From the NCBI GenBank assembly GCA_045660225.1, contig JAZRDK010000045.1, forward strand, positions 1 to 5,426: 5,426 bases of DNA. The letters run 5' to 3'. Under the pieces are notes generated by a model. That model worked only from the letters and a program-made list of their open reading frames with translations, did no database searches and had not been told where the DNA came from. A program made the position numbers and the translations under genes. Shown in pieces: positions 1 to 5,330 of this stretch; position 1 is the stretch's first letter; each line of letters opens with the position of its first letter. The DNA comes from Scatosoma sp045660225 (GTDB lineage: Bacteria > Bacillota > Clostridia > Christensenellales > Borkfalkiaceae).

Positions 1-912
1 GGCAGACTTTGGGCTTGCAACCCCGAAAACGGTTTCTTCGGCGTAGCGCCTGGTACCAACGAAAAATCCAACCCCAACGCACTTGCGTCCACGAAACAGG
101 GTACGATTTTCACCAACGTTGCATTGAACCCTAAAGACAACACCGTTTGGTGGGAAAAGCTCACGAAGCAAGCTCCCGCAAACCTTATCGACTGGACGGG
201 CAAGCCTTGGACGCCTGATTGCGGCCGCAACGCAGCGCATCCCAACTCCCGTTTCACCGCACCTGCAGAAAACTGCCCTTGCATCTCGCCCGCTTTCAAC
301 TCGAAAGAAGGTGTGCCCCTTTCGGCAATCATCTTCGGTGGCAGACGTGCAACGACGACTCCGCTCGTTTACCAGTCGAGAGATTGGAACCACGGTACGT
401 TCGTAGGTACGATTATGTCTTCCGAAACGACGGCGGCTGCTACCGGCGCGGTTGGCGTACTTCGTCACGACCCGATGGCAATGAAACCCTTCATGGGCTA
501 TTCGGTAGACCGTTACTTCCAGCACTGGATTGATATGGGTGCGAAAGTTCCTGCTGAAAAGCAACCTAAGATTTTCAACGTTAACTGGTTCCGTCAGGAC
601 GAAAACGGCAACTTCATGTGGCCTGGTTTCGGCGACAACATGCGCGTCCTTGACTGGATTATCGACCGTTGCGAAGGCAAGGTTGACGCTCGTGAAACGG
701 CTATCGGTTACCTTCCTTACGCGAAGGACATCAACATCGAAAACTGCGACATCGATGCAGAAACGCTTGACAAGCTCCTTGTCGTAGACAAAGAACGTTG
801 GGCTGCAGAAGCGGAAGAAATCACCGCATACTACGCAGAAAACTTCGGCGACAAGATGCCCAAGGAAATCATGGATAACCTTGCAATCTTGAAGGCAAAC
901 TGCGCGAAATAA
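1..912 (+). CDS. pckG: GTP-dependent phosphoenolpyruvate carboxykinase, C-terminal half (5' partial)
   Basis: This cytosolic enzyme interconverts oxaloacetate plus GTP with phosphoenolpyruvate, CO2 and GDP. It works in gluconeogenesis or, in many anaerobes, as an anaplerotic CO2-fixing step. The frame is open from base 1 and ends at TAA 910-912, leaving 303 residues, about half of the usual ~600; the start, P-loop and kinase-2 metal site lie upstream. Visible family blocks are NPENGFFGVAPGTN (residues 7-20), HPNSRF (80-85), FGGRR (112-116), the GTFVGTIMSSETTAAATG block, HDPMAMKPFMGY, and NWFRQDENGNFMWPGFGDN. The last carries the guanine-pocket residues of the GTP family: three Phe (197, 205, 210) and Asn213. 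These separate it from the ATP-type PckA. The TTG at 124 lies inside conserved sequence and is not a start. No frameshift is seen. A terminator follows 15 bp after the stop. Confidence 0.97.
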   Translation, partial: GRLWACNPENGFFGVAPGTNEKSNPNALASTKQGTIFTNVALNPKDNTVWWEKLTKQAPANLIDWTGKPWTPDCGRNAAHPNSRFTAPAENCPCISPAFNSKEGVPLSAIIFGGRRATTTPLVYQSRDWNHGTFVGTIMSSETTAAATGAVGVLRHDPMAMKPFMGYSVDRYFQHWIDMGAKVPAEKQPKIFNVNWFRQDENGNFMWPGFGDNMRVLDWIIDRCEGKVDARETAIGYLPYAKDINIENCDIDAETLDKLLVVDKERWAAEAEEITAYYAENFGDKMPKEIMDNLAILKANCAK

Positions 913-927
913 GATTTGACAAATAAA

Positions 928-954
928 AAAAGGGGTCGGTTTCCGACCCCTTTT
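928..954 (+). terminator. Intrinsic terminator of pckG
   Basis: An 8-bp GC-rich stem (932-939 with 943-950, GGGGTCGG/CCGACCCC) has a TTT loop. Flanking A-run and T-run (928-931 with 951-954) extend the pairing and give the U-tract. It sits 15 bp past the pckG stop, so pckG ends its transcript here. The A-run on the left means it could also act weakly on the minus strand, but no minus-strand gene needs it. Confidence 0.92.
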
Positions 955-972
955 GCTTAGCTTGATAAGGGC

Positions 973-991
973 TAAAACCTTGTTGGTTTTA
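973..991 (+). other. Small AT-rich hairpin upstream of the flavodoxin-like gene
   Basis: A 7-bp inverted repeat, TAAAACC/GGTTTTA, flanks a 5-nt loop (TTGTT) about 30 bp before the next start codon. It has no downstream T-run, so it is not a terminator. It could be an operator or a leader hairpin. No convincing -35/-10 pair was found between 955 and 1010, so how the downstream gene is transcribed is unclear. Stems this short and AT-rich do arise by chance. Confidence 0.3.
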
Positions 992-1020
992 ATACTTATT
1001 TGGCAACACGGAGATAAAAA

Positions 1021-1563
1021 ATGAAAAAGGTACTTATTTTATCAGGTAGTCCCAGAAAGGGCGGAAACTCCGACGTTTTATGCGATGAGTTTGCGCGTGG
1101 TGCAAAGGATGCAGGCAACCAAGTGGAAAAAATTCGCGTCGTCGAAAAGAAAATTTCGCCTTGCACGGGTTGTTATTATTGCAAAACGAGTGGGGGCAGG
1201 TGCGCGTTCAACGACGATATGACGGAAATTTTGCAAAAAATTATCGACTGCGACGTGCTTGTTTTGTCCAGTCCCGTCTACTTTTATTCCATTTGCGCGC
1301 AATTAAAAGCCGTCATCGACAGGACGGTTGCGCGTTGGCGTGAAATTGCGAATAAAGAGCTTTACTACATCGCGACGGCGGCGGAAGAAGACCGCGACAC
1401 CCTGGACACGACGCTTGCGTGTTTCCACGGCTTTGCGCGCTGTATCGACGGGTATGAAGAAAAGGGTACTCTGTACGGCAAGGGCGTTTACGAAAAAGGG
1501 GACGTTTTAAGACGACCGGAGTTGTTGACGATTGCCTATGAAATGGGCGAAAGCGTGCGTTGA
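1021..1563 (+). CDS. Flavodoxin-fold NAD(P)H-dependent FMN oxidoreductase, iron-sulfur-flavoprotein-like
   Basis: This is a predicted cytosolic flavoprotein of 180 residues in the NADPH-dependent FMN reductase / iron-sulfur flavoprotein superfamily. The N-terminal beta strand plus SGSPRKGGNS (residues 8-17) is the FMN-phosphate loop. SSPVYFYS (83-90) followed by QLKAVIDRT (94-102) is the second flavin-contact region and its helix. Four cysteines, C48, C51, C54 and C61 (CX2CX2CX6C), match the compact motif that ligates a 4Fe-4S cluster in archaeal Isf, though many relatives carry similar cysteines without a proven cluster. The C-terminal part (GYEEKGTLYGKGVYEKGD, then a short helix) looks complete for this subgroup. 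The start is the ATG preceded by GGAG at 1010-1013, spacing 7. The gene stands alone between the pckG terminator and a convergent gene, so its electron donor and acceptor are unknown. The fold call is secure; the substrate is not. Confidence 0.88.
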   Translation: MKKVLILSGSPRKGGNSDVLCDEFARGAKDAGNQVEKIRVVEKKISPCTGCYYCKTSGGRCAFNDDMTEILQKIIDCDVLVLSSPVYFYSICAQLKAVIDRTVARWREIANKELYYIATAAEEDRDTLDTTLACFHGFARCIDGYEEKGTLYGKGVYEKGDVLRRPELLTIAYEMGESVR

Positions 1564-1732
1564 CGTCGTTTTTTGTCGAAAAACGTATGCCCCAAAACGA
1601 ATACGACGGAAATCGACACGTGAAAAAAGGGGAAATTCGTCGTATGTAAAGGGTAGACTATGCGGTTAGCCCCAAACAAGAAATGCGTCGGATTTTGTCG
1701 AAAGACGGGGGCAGGTATGGATTGAAACACAA

Positions 1733-1760
1733 AAACGGTTGCGTGAAAACGCAACCGTTT
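1733..1760. terminator. Bidirectional intrinsic terminator between convergent genes
   Basis: A perfect 12-bp stem (1733-1744 with 1749-1760, core ACGGTTGCGT) closes on a GAAA tetraloop. On the plus strand it is followed by CATTTTT. On the minus strand it is followed by TTGTGTTT. It lies 44 bp past the trpB2 stop, where a terminator is expected, and 169 bp past the stop of the plus-strand flavodoxin-like gene. It therefore probably serves both. Confidence 0.85.
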
Positions 1761-1779
1761 CATTTTTCGTATGTGTATA

Positions 1780-1793
1780 ACCGCATATGCGGT
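1780..1793. other. 14-bp perfect palindrome
   Basis: ACCGCATATGCGGT equals its own reverse complement. It sits 11 bp beyond the trpB2 stop, between that gene and the terminator. Its right half (TATGCGGT) recurs at 1659-1666 as part of the degenerate repeat, but the left half does not. It could be a protein-binding site or a minor mRNA hairpin. No function is supported. Confidence 0.3.
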
Positions 1794-1804
1794 GGTAAGG
1801 CAAA

Positions 1805-3172
1805 TTACAAAATAGGAAGACCTGCAAATCCTTTTTCAATTTCGTCGTCGGTGGGGATATAATCCGTCATCTTTCCGTCGTGGAATTTTTCGTACGACAT
1901 CATATCGAAATAGCCCGTGCCCGTAAGCCCAAACAAAATCGTCTTTTCTTCGCCCGTTTCCTTGCACTTTTTCGCTTCGTCCAAAGCTACCTTAATGGCG
2001 TGCGCCGATTCGGGGGCAGGCAAAATGCCTTCAATTCTTGCAAAGTATTCCGCGGCTTCAAACACTTCCGTTTGCTTGACGGAACGCGCTTCCATGAAAC
2101 CTTGGTCGTACAAGGCGGAAAGGGTGGACGTCAAGCCATGATAACGAAGTCCGCCTGCGTGGCTTGCCGCCGGGATAAATCCAGAGCCAAGCGTGTACAT
2201 TTTCGAAAGGGGACAAATTTTGCCCGTGTCGCAATAGTCGTACGCGTACTTGCCACGCGTCAACGTGGGGCAGGACGAAGGCTCGACGGCGATGAATTTG
2301 TATTCGCCTTTGCCTTCCAGCATATCCGCCATAAACGGCGCAATCAAACCGCCGAGATTTGAACCGCCTCCGGCGCAACCGATGATGATATCCGCCTTTT
2401 CGCCGTATTTATCCAGCGCGGTTTTCGATTCCATACCGATAACCGACTGATGCAAAAGTACCTGGTTCAAAACGCTTCCCAAAACGTAGCGGTATCCGTC
2501 GTTTGTAGACGCGCACTCCACAGCCTCGGAAATGGCGCAACCAAGCGACCCGTTCGTGCCGGGGAATTCTTGCAAAATCTTTCTGCCGATTTCCGTCGTC
2601 GTCGAAGGCGAAGGCGTAACGTTTGCGCCGTAGGTACGCATAACTTCGCGTCGAAACGGCTTTTGCTCGTACGAGCATTTGACCATAAACACTTTGCAAT
2701 CAAGCCCGAAGTACGAACAAGCCATACTAAGCGCCGTGCCCCATTGTCCAGCGCCCGTTTCTGTGGTAACGCCTTTCAAACCCTGCTCCTTCGCGTAGTA
2801 CGCCTGCGCGATTGCAGAGTTTAATTTATGCGACCCGGACGTGTTGTTGCCTTCAAACTTATAATAAATTTTTGCAGGCGTGCCCAACGCTTTTTCCAAA
2901 CAGTACGCGCGGATTAAGGGTGCAGGACGGTACATTTTATAGAAATCCAAAATTTCTTTGGGGATTTCAACGAACTTGGTTTCGTCGTCCAGCTCTTGTT
3001 TAGCAAGCTCCGTGCAGAAGACCTTCGACAGTTCGTCAAGCGTAATCGGTTGCATCGTCGCAGGGCTTAAAAGCGGAGCAGGCTTGTCCTTCATAAACGC
3101 GCGCAAATTGCACCAATACTTCGGGAGCTCGCTTTCACTAAGGTAAATCTTATACGGAATTTCTTTTTTCAT
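1805..3172 (-). CDS. trpB: TrpB2-type tryptophan synthase beta chain (PLP enzyme)
   Basis: This is a fold-type II PLP enzyme of 455 residues that condenses indole with L-serine (possibly phosphoserine in some relatives) to give tryptophan. It belongs to the TrpB2 (TrpB-related) branch rather than TrpB1. The evidence is the N-terminal extension with LPKYWCNL (16-23), the block from EIPKEILDFYKMYRPAPL (69-86) into ALGTPAKIYYKFEGNN, and total length (TrpB1 is nearer 400). PLP lysine K116 lies in GSHKLNS. The catalytic glutamate E138 lies in ETGAGQWG. The phosphate-binding loop GGGSNLGG is at 268-275. LTGTGYFD (416-423) forms the C-terminal cofactor wall. TrpB2 enzymes usually act without TrpA, and no other trp gene is nearby. 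Start: ATG with AAGGAGT 8 bp upstream. It is monocistronic, with its own promoter and terminator. No leader peptide or T-box is seen in its short (~25 nt) leader. Family call is very secure. Confidence 0.96.
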   Translation of the reverse strand: MKKEIPYKIYLSESELPKYWCNLRAFMKDKPAPLLSPATMQPITLDELSKVFCTELAKQELDDETKFVEIPKEILDFYKMYRPAPLIRAYCLEKALGTPAKIYYKFEGNNTSGSHKLNSAIAQAYYAKEQGLKGVTTETGAGQWGTALSMACSYFGLDCKVFMVKCSYEQKPFRREVMRTYGANVTPSPSTTTEIGRKILQEFPGTNGSLGCAISEAVECASTNDGYRYVLGSVLNQVLLHQSVIGMESKTALDKYGEKADIIIGCAGGGSNLGGLIAPFMADMLEGKGEYKFIAVEPSSCPTLTRGKYAYDYCDTGKICPLSKMYTLGSGFIPAASHAGGLRYHGLTSTLSALYDQGFMEARSVKQTEVFEAAEYFARIEGILPAPESAHAIKVALDEAKKCKETGEEKTILFGLTGTGYFDMMSYEKFHDGKMTDYIPTDDEIEKGFAGLPIL

Positions 3173-3180
3173 ATTCTCTC

Positions 3181-3187
3181 ACTCCTT
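3181..3187 (-). promoter_or_regulatory. Ribosome binding site of trpB2
   Basis: On the minus strand the bases read AAGGAGT, a near-perfect Shine-Dalgarno match, 8 nt before the ATG at 3172-3170. It fixes the trpB2 start. Confidence 0.85.
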
Positions 3188-3204
3188 TGTATTCGTTATC
3201 GCCT

Positions 3205-3233
3205 ATCTTATCACATTTCTCGATTATAGTCAA
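3205..3233 (-). promoter_or_regulatory. Sigma-A type promoter of trpB2
   Basis: Read on the minus strand: -35 TTGACT (3233-3228), 17-bp spacer, -10 TAAGAT (3210-3205) preceded by TG-A, an extended -10. The start of transcription would be near 3198, giving a leader of about 25 nt. A TATAAT inside the spacer region has no suitably placed -35 and is less likely. The site lies downstream of the yfcE terminator, so trpB2 is a separate unit. Confidence 0.75.
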
Positions 3234-3268
3234 GCGATTAAACGACAAAACGGATAATATTTTCCAAC

Positions 3269-3296
3269 AAAAAGCCCCTTCTTTGCAAAGAAGGGG
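3269..3296 (-). terminator. Intrinsic terminator of the dehydrogenase-yfcE operon
   Basis: A perfect 22-bp palindrome (3275-3296, CCCCTTCTTT then GC then AAAGAAGGGG) is followed on the minus strand by CTTTTTGTT. It begins 20 bp after the yfcE stop and separates that operon from the trpB2 promoter. Confidence 0.92.
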
Positions 3297-3316
3297 TGAA
3301 ATTGCGCCTATGGCGT

Positions 3317-3868
3317 TTATAACGTGAAACAGTCGAAAATTCCGCCTGTTTCCAAGTCCTTTAAGTAGAACGTGCCGTTGTCAAACAGGATATAGCTGTG
3401 TGGCGTGCCGTCTTTGGGCAGGGCAACCGAACCGCAGTTGACGTACGTTGCGCCGTTTGCCAAAGGTTTCGTTTCAGGGCAATGGAAATGCCCGTTCAAA
3501 AGCACGTCGCCCTTTTTAAGAAGGGGCGGATTGTCGGCGTTGAACAGATGCCCGTGCGTCAAAAACAGCGTCTTTCCGTCCACGTGCATCAACGCGTAGT
3601 CGGCAAGGCAGGGAAAGTCAAGCACCATTTGGTCGACTTCGCTGTCGCAGTTTCCACGCACGCTTACGATTTTGTCCTTTATATCGTTGAGCATTTGAAA
3701 GACTTTTTTCGGCGCATACTCGTCAGGGAAATCGTTTCTTGGGCCGTGGTACAAAAGGTCGCCTAAAAGCACAAGCGTGTCCGCGCCTTCGTTTTCAAAA
3801 GCGTCGATGAGTTGACGGCACCAATGCGCCGAGCCGTGTATATCCGAAGCAATAATCAGTTTTTGCAT
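3317..3868 (-). CDS. yfcE: YfcE-like metallophosphoesterase (phosphodiesterase)
   Basis: This predicted cytosolic dinuclear-metal phosphodiesterase has 183 residues, close to the 184 of E. coli YfcE. All metallophosphoesterase motifs are in place: D9-I-H11 (SDIHG), G36-D37 (GDLLYHGPRN), G72-N73 (GNCDSE), H105-G-H107 (LTHGH) and G126-H127-F-H129 (GHFH). The GDLLYHGPRND loop and the short insert with DEYAPKKV are YfcE-subgroup traits. The family hydrolyses model phosphodiesters in a Mn-dependent way; the natural substrate is not established. It is the second gene of an operon: its ATG lies 5 bp after the stop of the upstream dehydrogenase, and I see no Shine-Dalgarno (the preceding minus-strand bases are TTTATTTTCTAACGATT). 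Translation is therefore probably coupled. No alternative in-frame start with a better site is apparent, and this start gives the canonical MQKLIIASDIHG beginning. Confidence 0.93.
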   Translation of the reverse strand: MQKLIIASDIHGSAHWCRQLIDAFENEGADTLVLLGDLLYHGPRNDFPDEYAPKKVFQMLNDIKDKIVSVRGNCDSEVDQMVLDFPCLADYALMHVDGKTLFLTHGHLFNADNPPLLKKGDVLLNGHFHCPETKPLANGATYVNCGSVALPKDGTPHSYILFDNGTFYLKDLETGGIFDCFTL

Positions 3869-3873
3869 AATCG

Positions 3874-4872
3874 TTAGAAAATAAATTTAATGACGTCGAA
3901 CTGTTCGGGAAGACCTACGCCACTCGCCAGCAGTTCGGAATATTTTTCAAGCAGTTCGGGAAGGTCTTCTTCGCGCGAATTTCTAAACGTGAATTCAGAG
4001 AAATTCACCGCTTTGTTTGCAAGAAGGTTGATTGCCGTCGAAACGAATTCACGGCTTTCCGTAATCCCTTTAATCGTGACGTTGTTCTTCATTGCGTATT
4101 CTAAATTCACGGGCAAATTTTTCCCCGTTAAGGCGCAGAAGGAAACGTACGCGTCGCGCTTGACCAAGGGGAACAAAACGGACGGTTCGCAACGGTTTGC
4201 AAACGCGAGATACACCGCGCCGTCGGCAAGGTTTCCGCCCGTTACGTTAAGTACGTTTTGTTTCAACGTGTCGTCGTTTTTGAAGGTGTAATAAATACCG
4301 CATTTCTTTGCGCGCGCCAAGCGTTCGGGGTTGTTGTCCGCAAGAATAGGCACGGCGCGATGATAAATTAAAATTTGGCAAAGGATATTGCCGTATAAAC
4401 CACCGCCAAGCACCAAAATATGCTGACCGACGTCGACGTGCATTTCGTCTACCACGTGTTCGGCAAGCGCGATGGCGTCAATCAAAAACGCGGCGTCGTC
4501 GGACACGGATGCAGGCAAGGGATAGACGTCGTCCACACCCGCCAACACGAAATCGCGGTAAAAACCGTCCACCGTTTCGCCGGCAACGTTCAGCCCGTCG
4601 GGCGAGCACTCGTCTTCCGTAACGCCTGCAAGATACACGCGTTCCGCTTTGCGGATGAAAGAGTCTTCGCCTGCTTCCGTTACCTGCCCGATGGCAAATC
4701 TACCGGGGATAAAGGGGGCTTTTACCTTAATCGCGCCCGAATATACGGCGACGTCCGTTTCCGTTAAAAGCGCCTTGGTGACTTTGACTTTCACCTTGTC
4801 TTCCGTGCGTTTCAAATCGGGAGCGACGACGTGCTGTAAATTGTGGGGATAAGCGAGTTGCCAAACTTTCAT
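3874..4872 (-). CDS. Medium-chain dehydrogenase/reductase, alcohol-dehydrogenase-like, lacking zinc ligands
   Basis: This MDR-superfamily protein of 332 residues is in the usual size range. The N-terminal GroES-like domain (about 1-130) is recognisable from LLTETDVAVYSG (35-46) and PFIPGRFAIGQVTEAG (53-68). These align with the classic GICGTD and GHE motifs. The Rossmann domain has VLGGGLYG (154-161), a GGGxxG dinucleotide loop, and the second-strand acidic residue D179 (PILADNNPER), which favours NAD(H). The catalytic-zinc Cys is Thr37 and the GHE His-Glu is Arg58-Phe59. The structural-zinc four-Cys lobe is absent. It is therefore either a non-zinc MDR or a divergent enzyme with altered chemistry, and the substrate cannot be named. 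It is first in an operon with yfcE, behind its own promoter (4942-4970). The start ATG gives MKVWQLAYP; AAGGT about 10 nt upstream is a weak, slightly distant ribosome site. Superfamily call is firm, function open. Confidence 0.85.
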   Translation of the reverse strand: MKVWQLAYPHNLQHVVAPDLKRTEDKVKVKVTKALLTETDVAVYSGAIKVKAPFIPGRFAIGQVTEAGEDSFIRKAERVYLAGVTEDECSPDGLNVAGETVDGFYRDFVLAGVDDVYPLPASVSDDAAFLIDAIALAEHVVDEMHVDVGQHILVLGGGLYGNILCQILIYHRAVPILADNNPERLARAKKCGIYYTFKNDDTLKQNVLNVTGGNLADGAVYLAFANRCEPSVLFPLVKRDAYVSFCALTGKNLPVNLEYAMKNNVTIKGITESREFVSTAINLLANKAVNFSEFTFRNSREEDLPELLEKYSELLASGVGLPEQFDVIKFIF

Positions 4873-4890
4873 AACGGCTTTTACCTTGTT

Positions 4891-4933
4891 CCGAGTGGGA
4901 ATTGACGGGAGAAAAACGCGCCCGTCGGCTCGG
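4891..4933 (-). promoter_or_regulatory. Structured 5' leader of the dehydrogenase-yfcE mRNA
   Basis: Two nested inverted repeats occur between the predicted transcription start (~4935) and the ribosome site. The outer is CCGAG/CTCGG (4891-4895 with 4929-4933). The inner is GACGGG/CCCGTC (4904-4909 with 4921-4926), with an 11-nt loop. They would fold at the very 5' end of the minus-strand transcript. There is no long T-run after it, so it is not an attenuator of the usual kind. It may stabilise the mRNA or bind a regulator. I do not recognise a known riboswitch. Confidence 0.4.
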
Positions 4934-4941
4934 ATAAAACA

Positions 4942-4970
4942 AGTATAACCGATTTTCCGTAAATTTGCAA
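4942..4970 (-). promoter_or_regulatory. Sigma-A type promoter of the dehydrogenase-yfcE operon
   Basis: On the minus strand: -35 TTGCAA (4970-4965), a 17-bp spacer, -10 TATACT (4947-4942). The predicted start is near 4935, giving a leader of about 60 nt before the ATG at 4872. It is divergent from the rpmE promoter across an AT-rich gap. Confidence 0.78.
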
Positions 4971-5001
4971 GTATTTTTTATAAAATTCGCGTCAAAAACA
5001 G

Positions 5002-5030
5002 TTGACGAGCACAAAAAAAAGGGATATAAT
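5002..5030 (+). promoter_or_regulatory. Strong sigma-A promoter of rpmE
   Basis: TTGACG (5002-5007), a 17-bp spacer and consensus TATAAT (5025-5030). The upstream stretch 4971-5000 is AT-rich, as in an UP element. The transcription start would be near 5037, leaving a leader of about 33 nt. This near-consensus promoter fits a ribosomal protein gene. Confidence 0.9.
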
Positions 5031-5057
5031 GAGAAAGCGTAAGAAAAAACGAACAGC

Positions 5058-5061
5058 GAGG
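5058..5061 (+). promoter_or_regulatory. Ribosome binding site that fixes the rpmE start
   Basis: GAGG at 5058-5061, within GCGAGGTGA, is 8 nt before the ATG at 5070. The in-frame GTG at 5061 overlaps this Shine-Dalgarno and so cannot be the start. Beginning at 5070 also gives the family's normal MKxDIHPKYH N-terminus. Confidence 0.88.
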
Positions 5062-5069
5062 TGAAAAAA

Positions 5070-5273
5070 ATGAAAGCTGATATACATCCCAAATATCACG
5101 AAGTAACCGTAACTTGCGCTTGTGGAGCAACTTTCAAAACGGGCACGACGAAAGACGGCGACGTTATGAAAGTGGATATTTGCAGCAATTGCCATCCTTT
5201 CTTCACGGGCAAGCAGAAGTTGGTTGATACCGGTGGACGTATCGATAAGTTCAAAAAGAGATATGGTCTTTAA
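5070..5273 (+). CDS. rpmE: 50S ribosomal protein L31, zinc-binding type
   Basis: This 67-residue large-subunit protein bridges toward the 30S head in the ribosome. The sequence is almost textbook: IHPKYHEVTVTCACGATF (5-22), then ICSNCHPFFTGKQK (37-50), then GRIDKFKKRYG at the C-terminus. Cysteines C16, C18, C38 and C41 form the zinc site, so this is the C+ form rather than the zinc-free paralogue induced under zinc starvation. Length is normal. It is transcribed alone from a near-consensus promoter and ends at its own terminator. It is divergent from the dehydrogenase operon. In many Bacillota rpmE lies near rho or prfA; what follows here is out of view. Confidence 0.98.
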   Translation: MKADIHPKYHEVTVTCACGATFKTGTTKDGDVMKVDICSNCHPFFTGKQKLVDTGGRIDKFKKRYGL

Positions 5274-5284
5274 TTGGTAAACCG

Positions 5285-5327
5285 AAGGCTTTAGGACGCG
5301 TATCCTAAAGCCTTTTCTTCTTTTTTG
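5285..5327 (+). terminator. Intrinsic terminator of rpmE
   Basis: A perfect 12-bp stem (5285-5296 with 5303-5314, AAGGCTTTAGGA/TCCTAAAGCCTT) has a 6-nt loop (CGCGTA) and a T-rich tail through 5327. It starts 11 bp after the rpmE stop. On the minus strand the flank is not T-rich, so it is one-directional. Confidence 0.93.
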
Positions 5328-5330
5328 TAA

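Larger units (their letters stand above)
1564..1793. repeat. Degenerate tandem duplication (~125-bp unit) in the convergent intergenic region
   Basis: Two copies can be aligned by collinear blocks. CGTCG-NN-TTTTGTCGAAA occurs at 1564-1581 and 1686-1703 (offset 122). CGTGAAAA occurs at 1619-1626 and 1742-1749 (offset 123). CGTATGT-N11-TATGCGGT occurs at 1641-1666 and 1768-1793 (offset 127). Sequence between the blocks has diverged, and the second copy contains the terminator hairpin. No open frame of merit runs through it. This is the content of the 241-bp gap between the two convergent genes. The reading as an old duplication is an inference from block order and near-constant offset; the blocks are short. 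Confidence 0.45.

Noticed and set aside
916..921. TTGACA, a consensus -35, just after the pckG stop.
   Set aside because: No -10-like hexamer lies 16-18 bp downstream; that position falls inside the pckG terminator hairpin.
1697..1728. Sequence ending in TGGATTGAAAC, the 3' end typical of type I CRISPR repeats, with a GGGGGC just before it.
   Set aside because: It occurs once, with no second copy, no spacers and no cas gene. The 5' half lacks the palindromic stem of real type I-C repeats. A chance match or, at best, a relic.
1536..1763. 75-codon minus-strand open frame in the convergent gap.
   Set aside because: Its ATG lies beside the terminator hairpin, it has no ribosome site, it overlaps the end of the flavodoxin-like gene, and its translation shows no recognisable family.
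1880..2362. 160-codon plus-strand frame inside trpB2.
   Set aside because: Antisense to a gene with intact catalytic motifs; the Arg/Phe-rich translation is typical of a shadow frame.
3173..3316. Possible T-box or other amino-acid riboswitch before trpB2.
   Set aside because: The promoter leaves only about 25 nt of leader, and the one hairpin in the gap is the terminator of the upstream operon.
4420..4767. 115-codon plus-strand frame inside the dehydrogenase gene.
   Set aside because: Antisense shadow with His/Val/Arg-rich composition, no promoter and no ribosome site.
5061..5063. GTG as the rpmE start, adding MKK to the protein.
   Set aside because: The GTG overlaps the only Shine-Dalgarno; the ATG at 5070 is correctly spaced and gives the usual L31 N-terminus.
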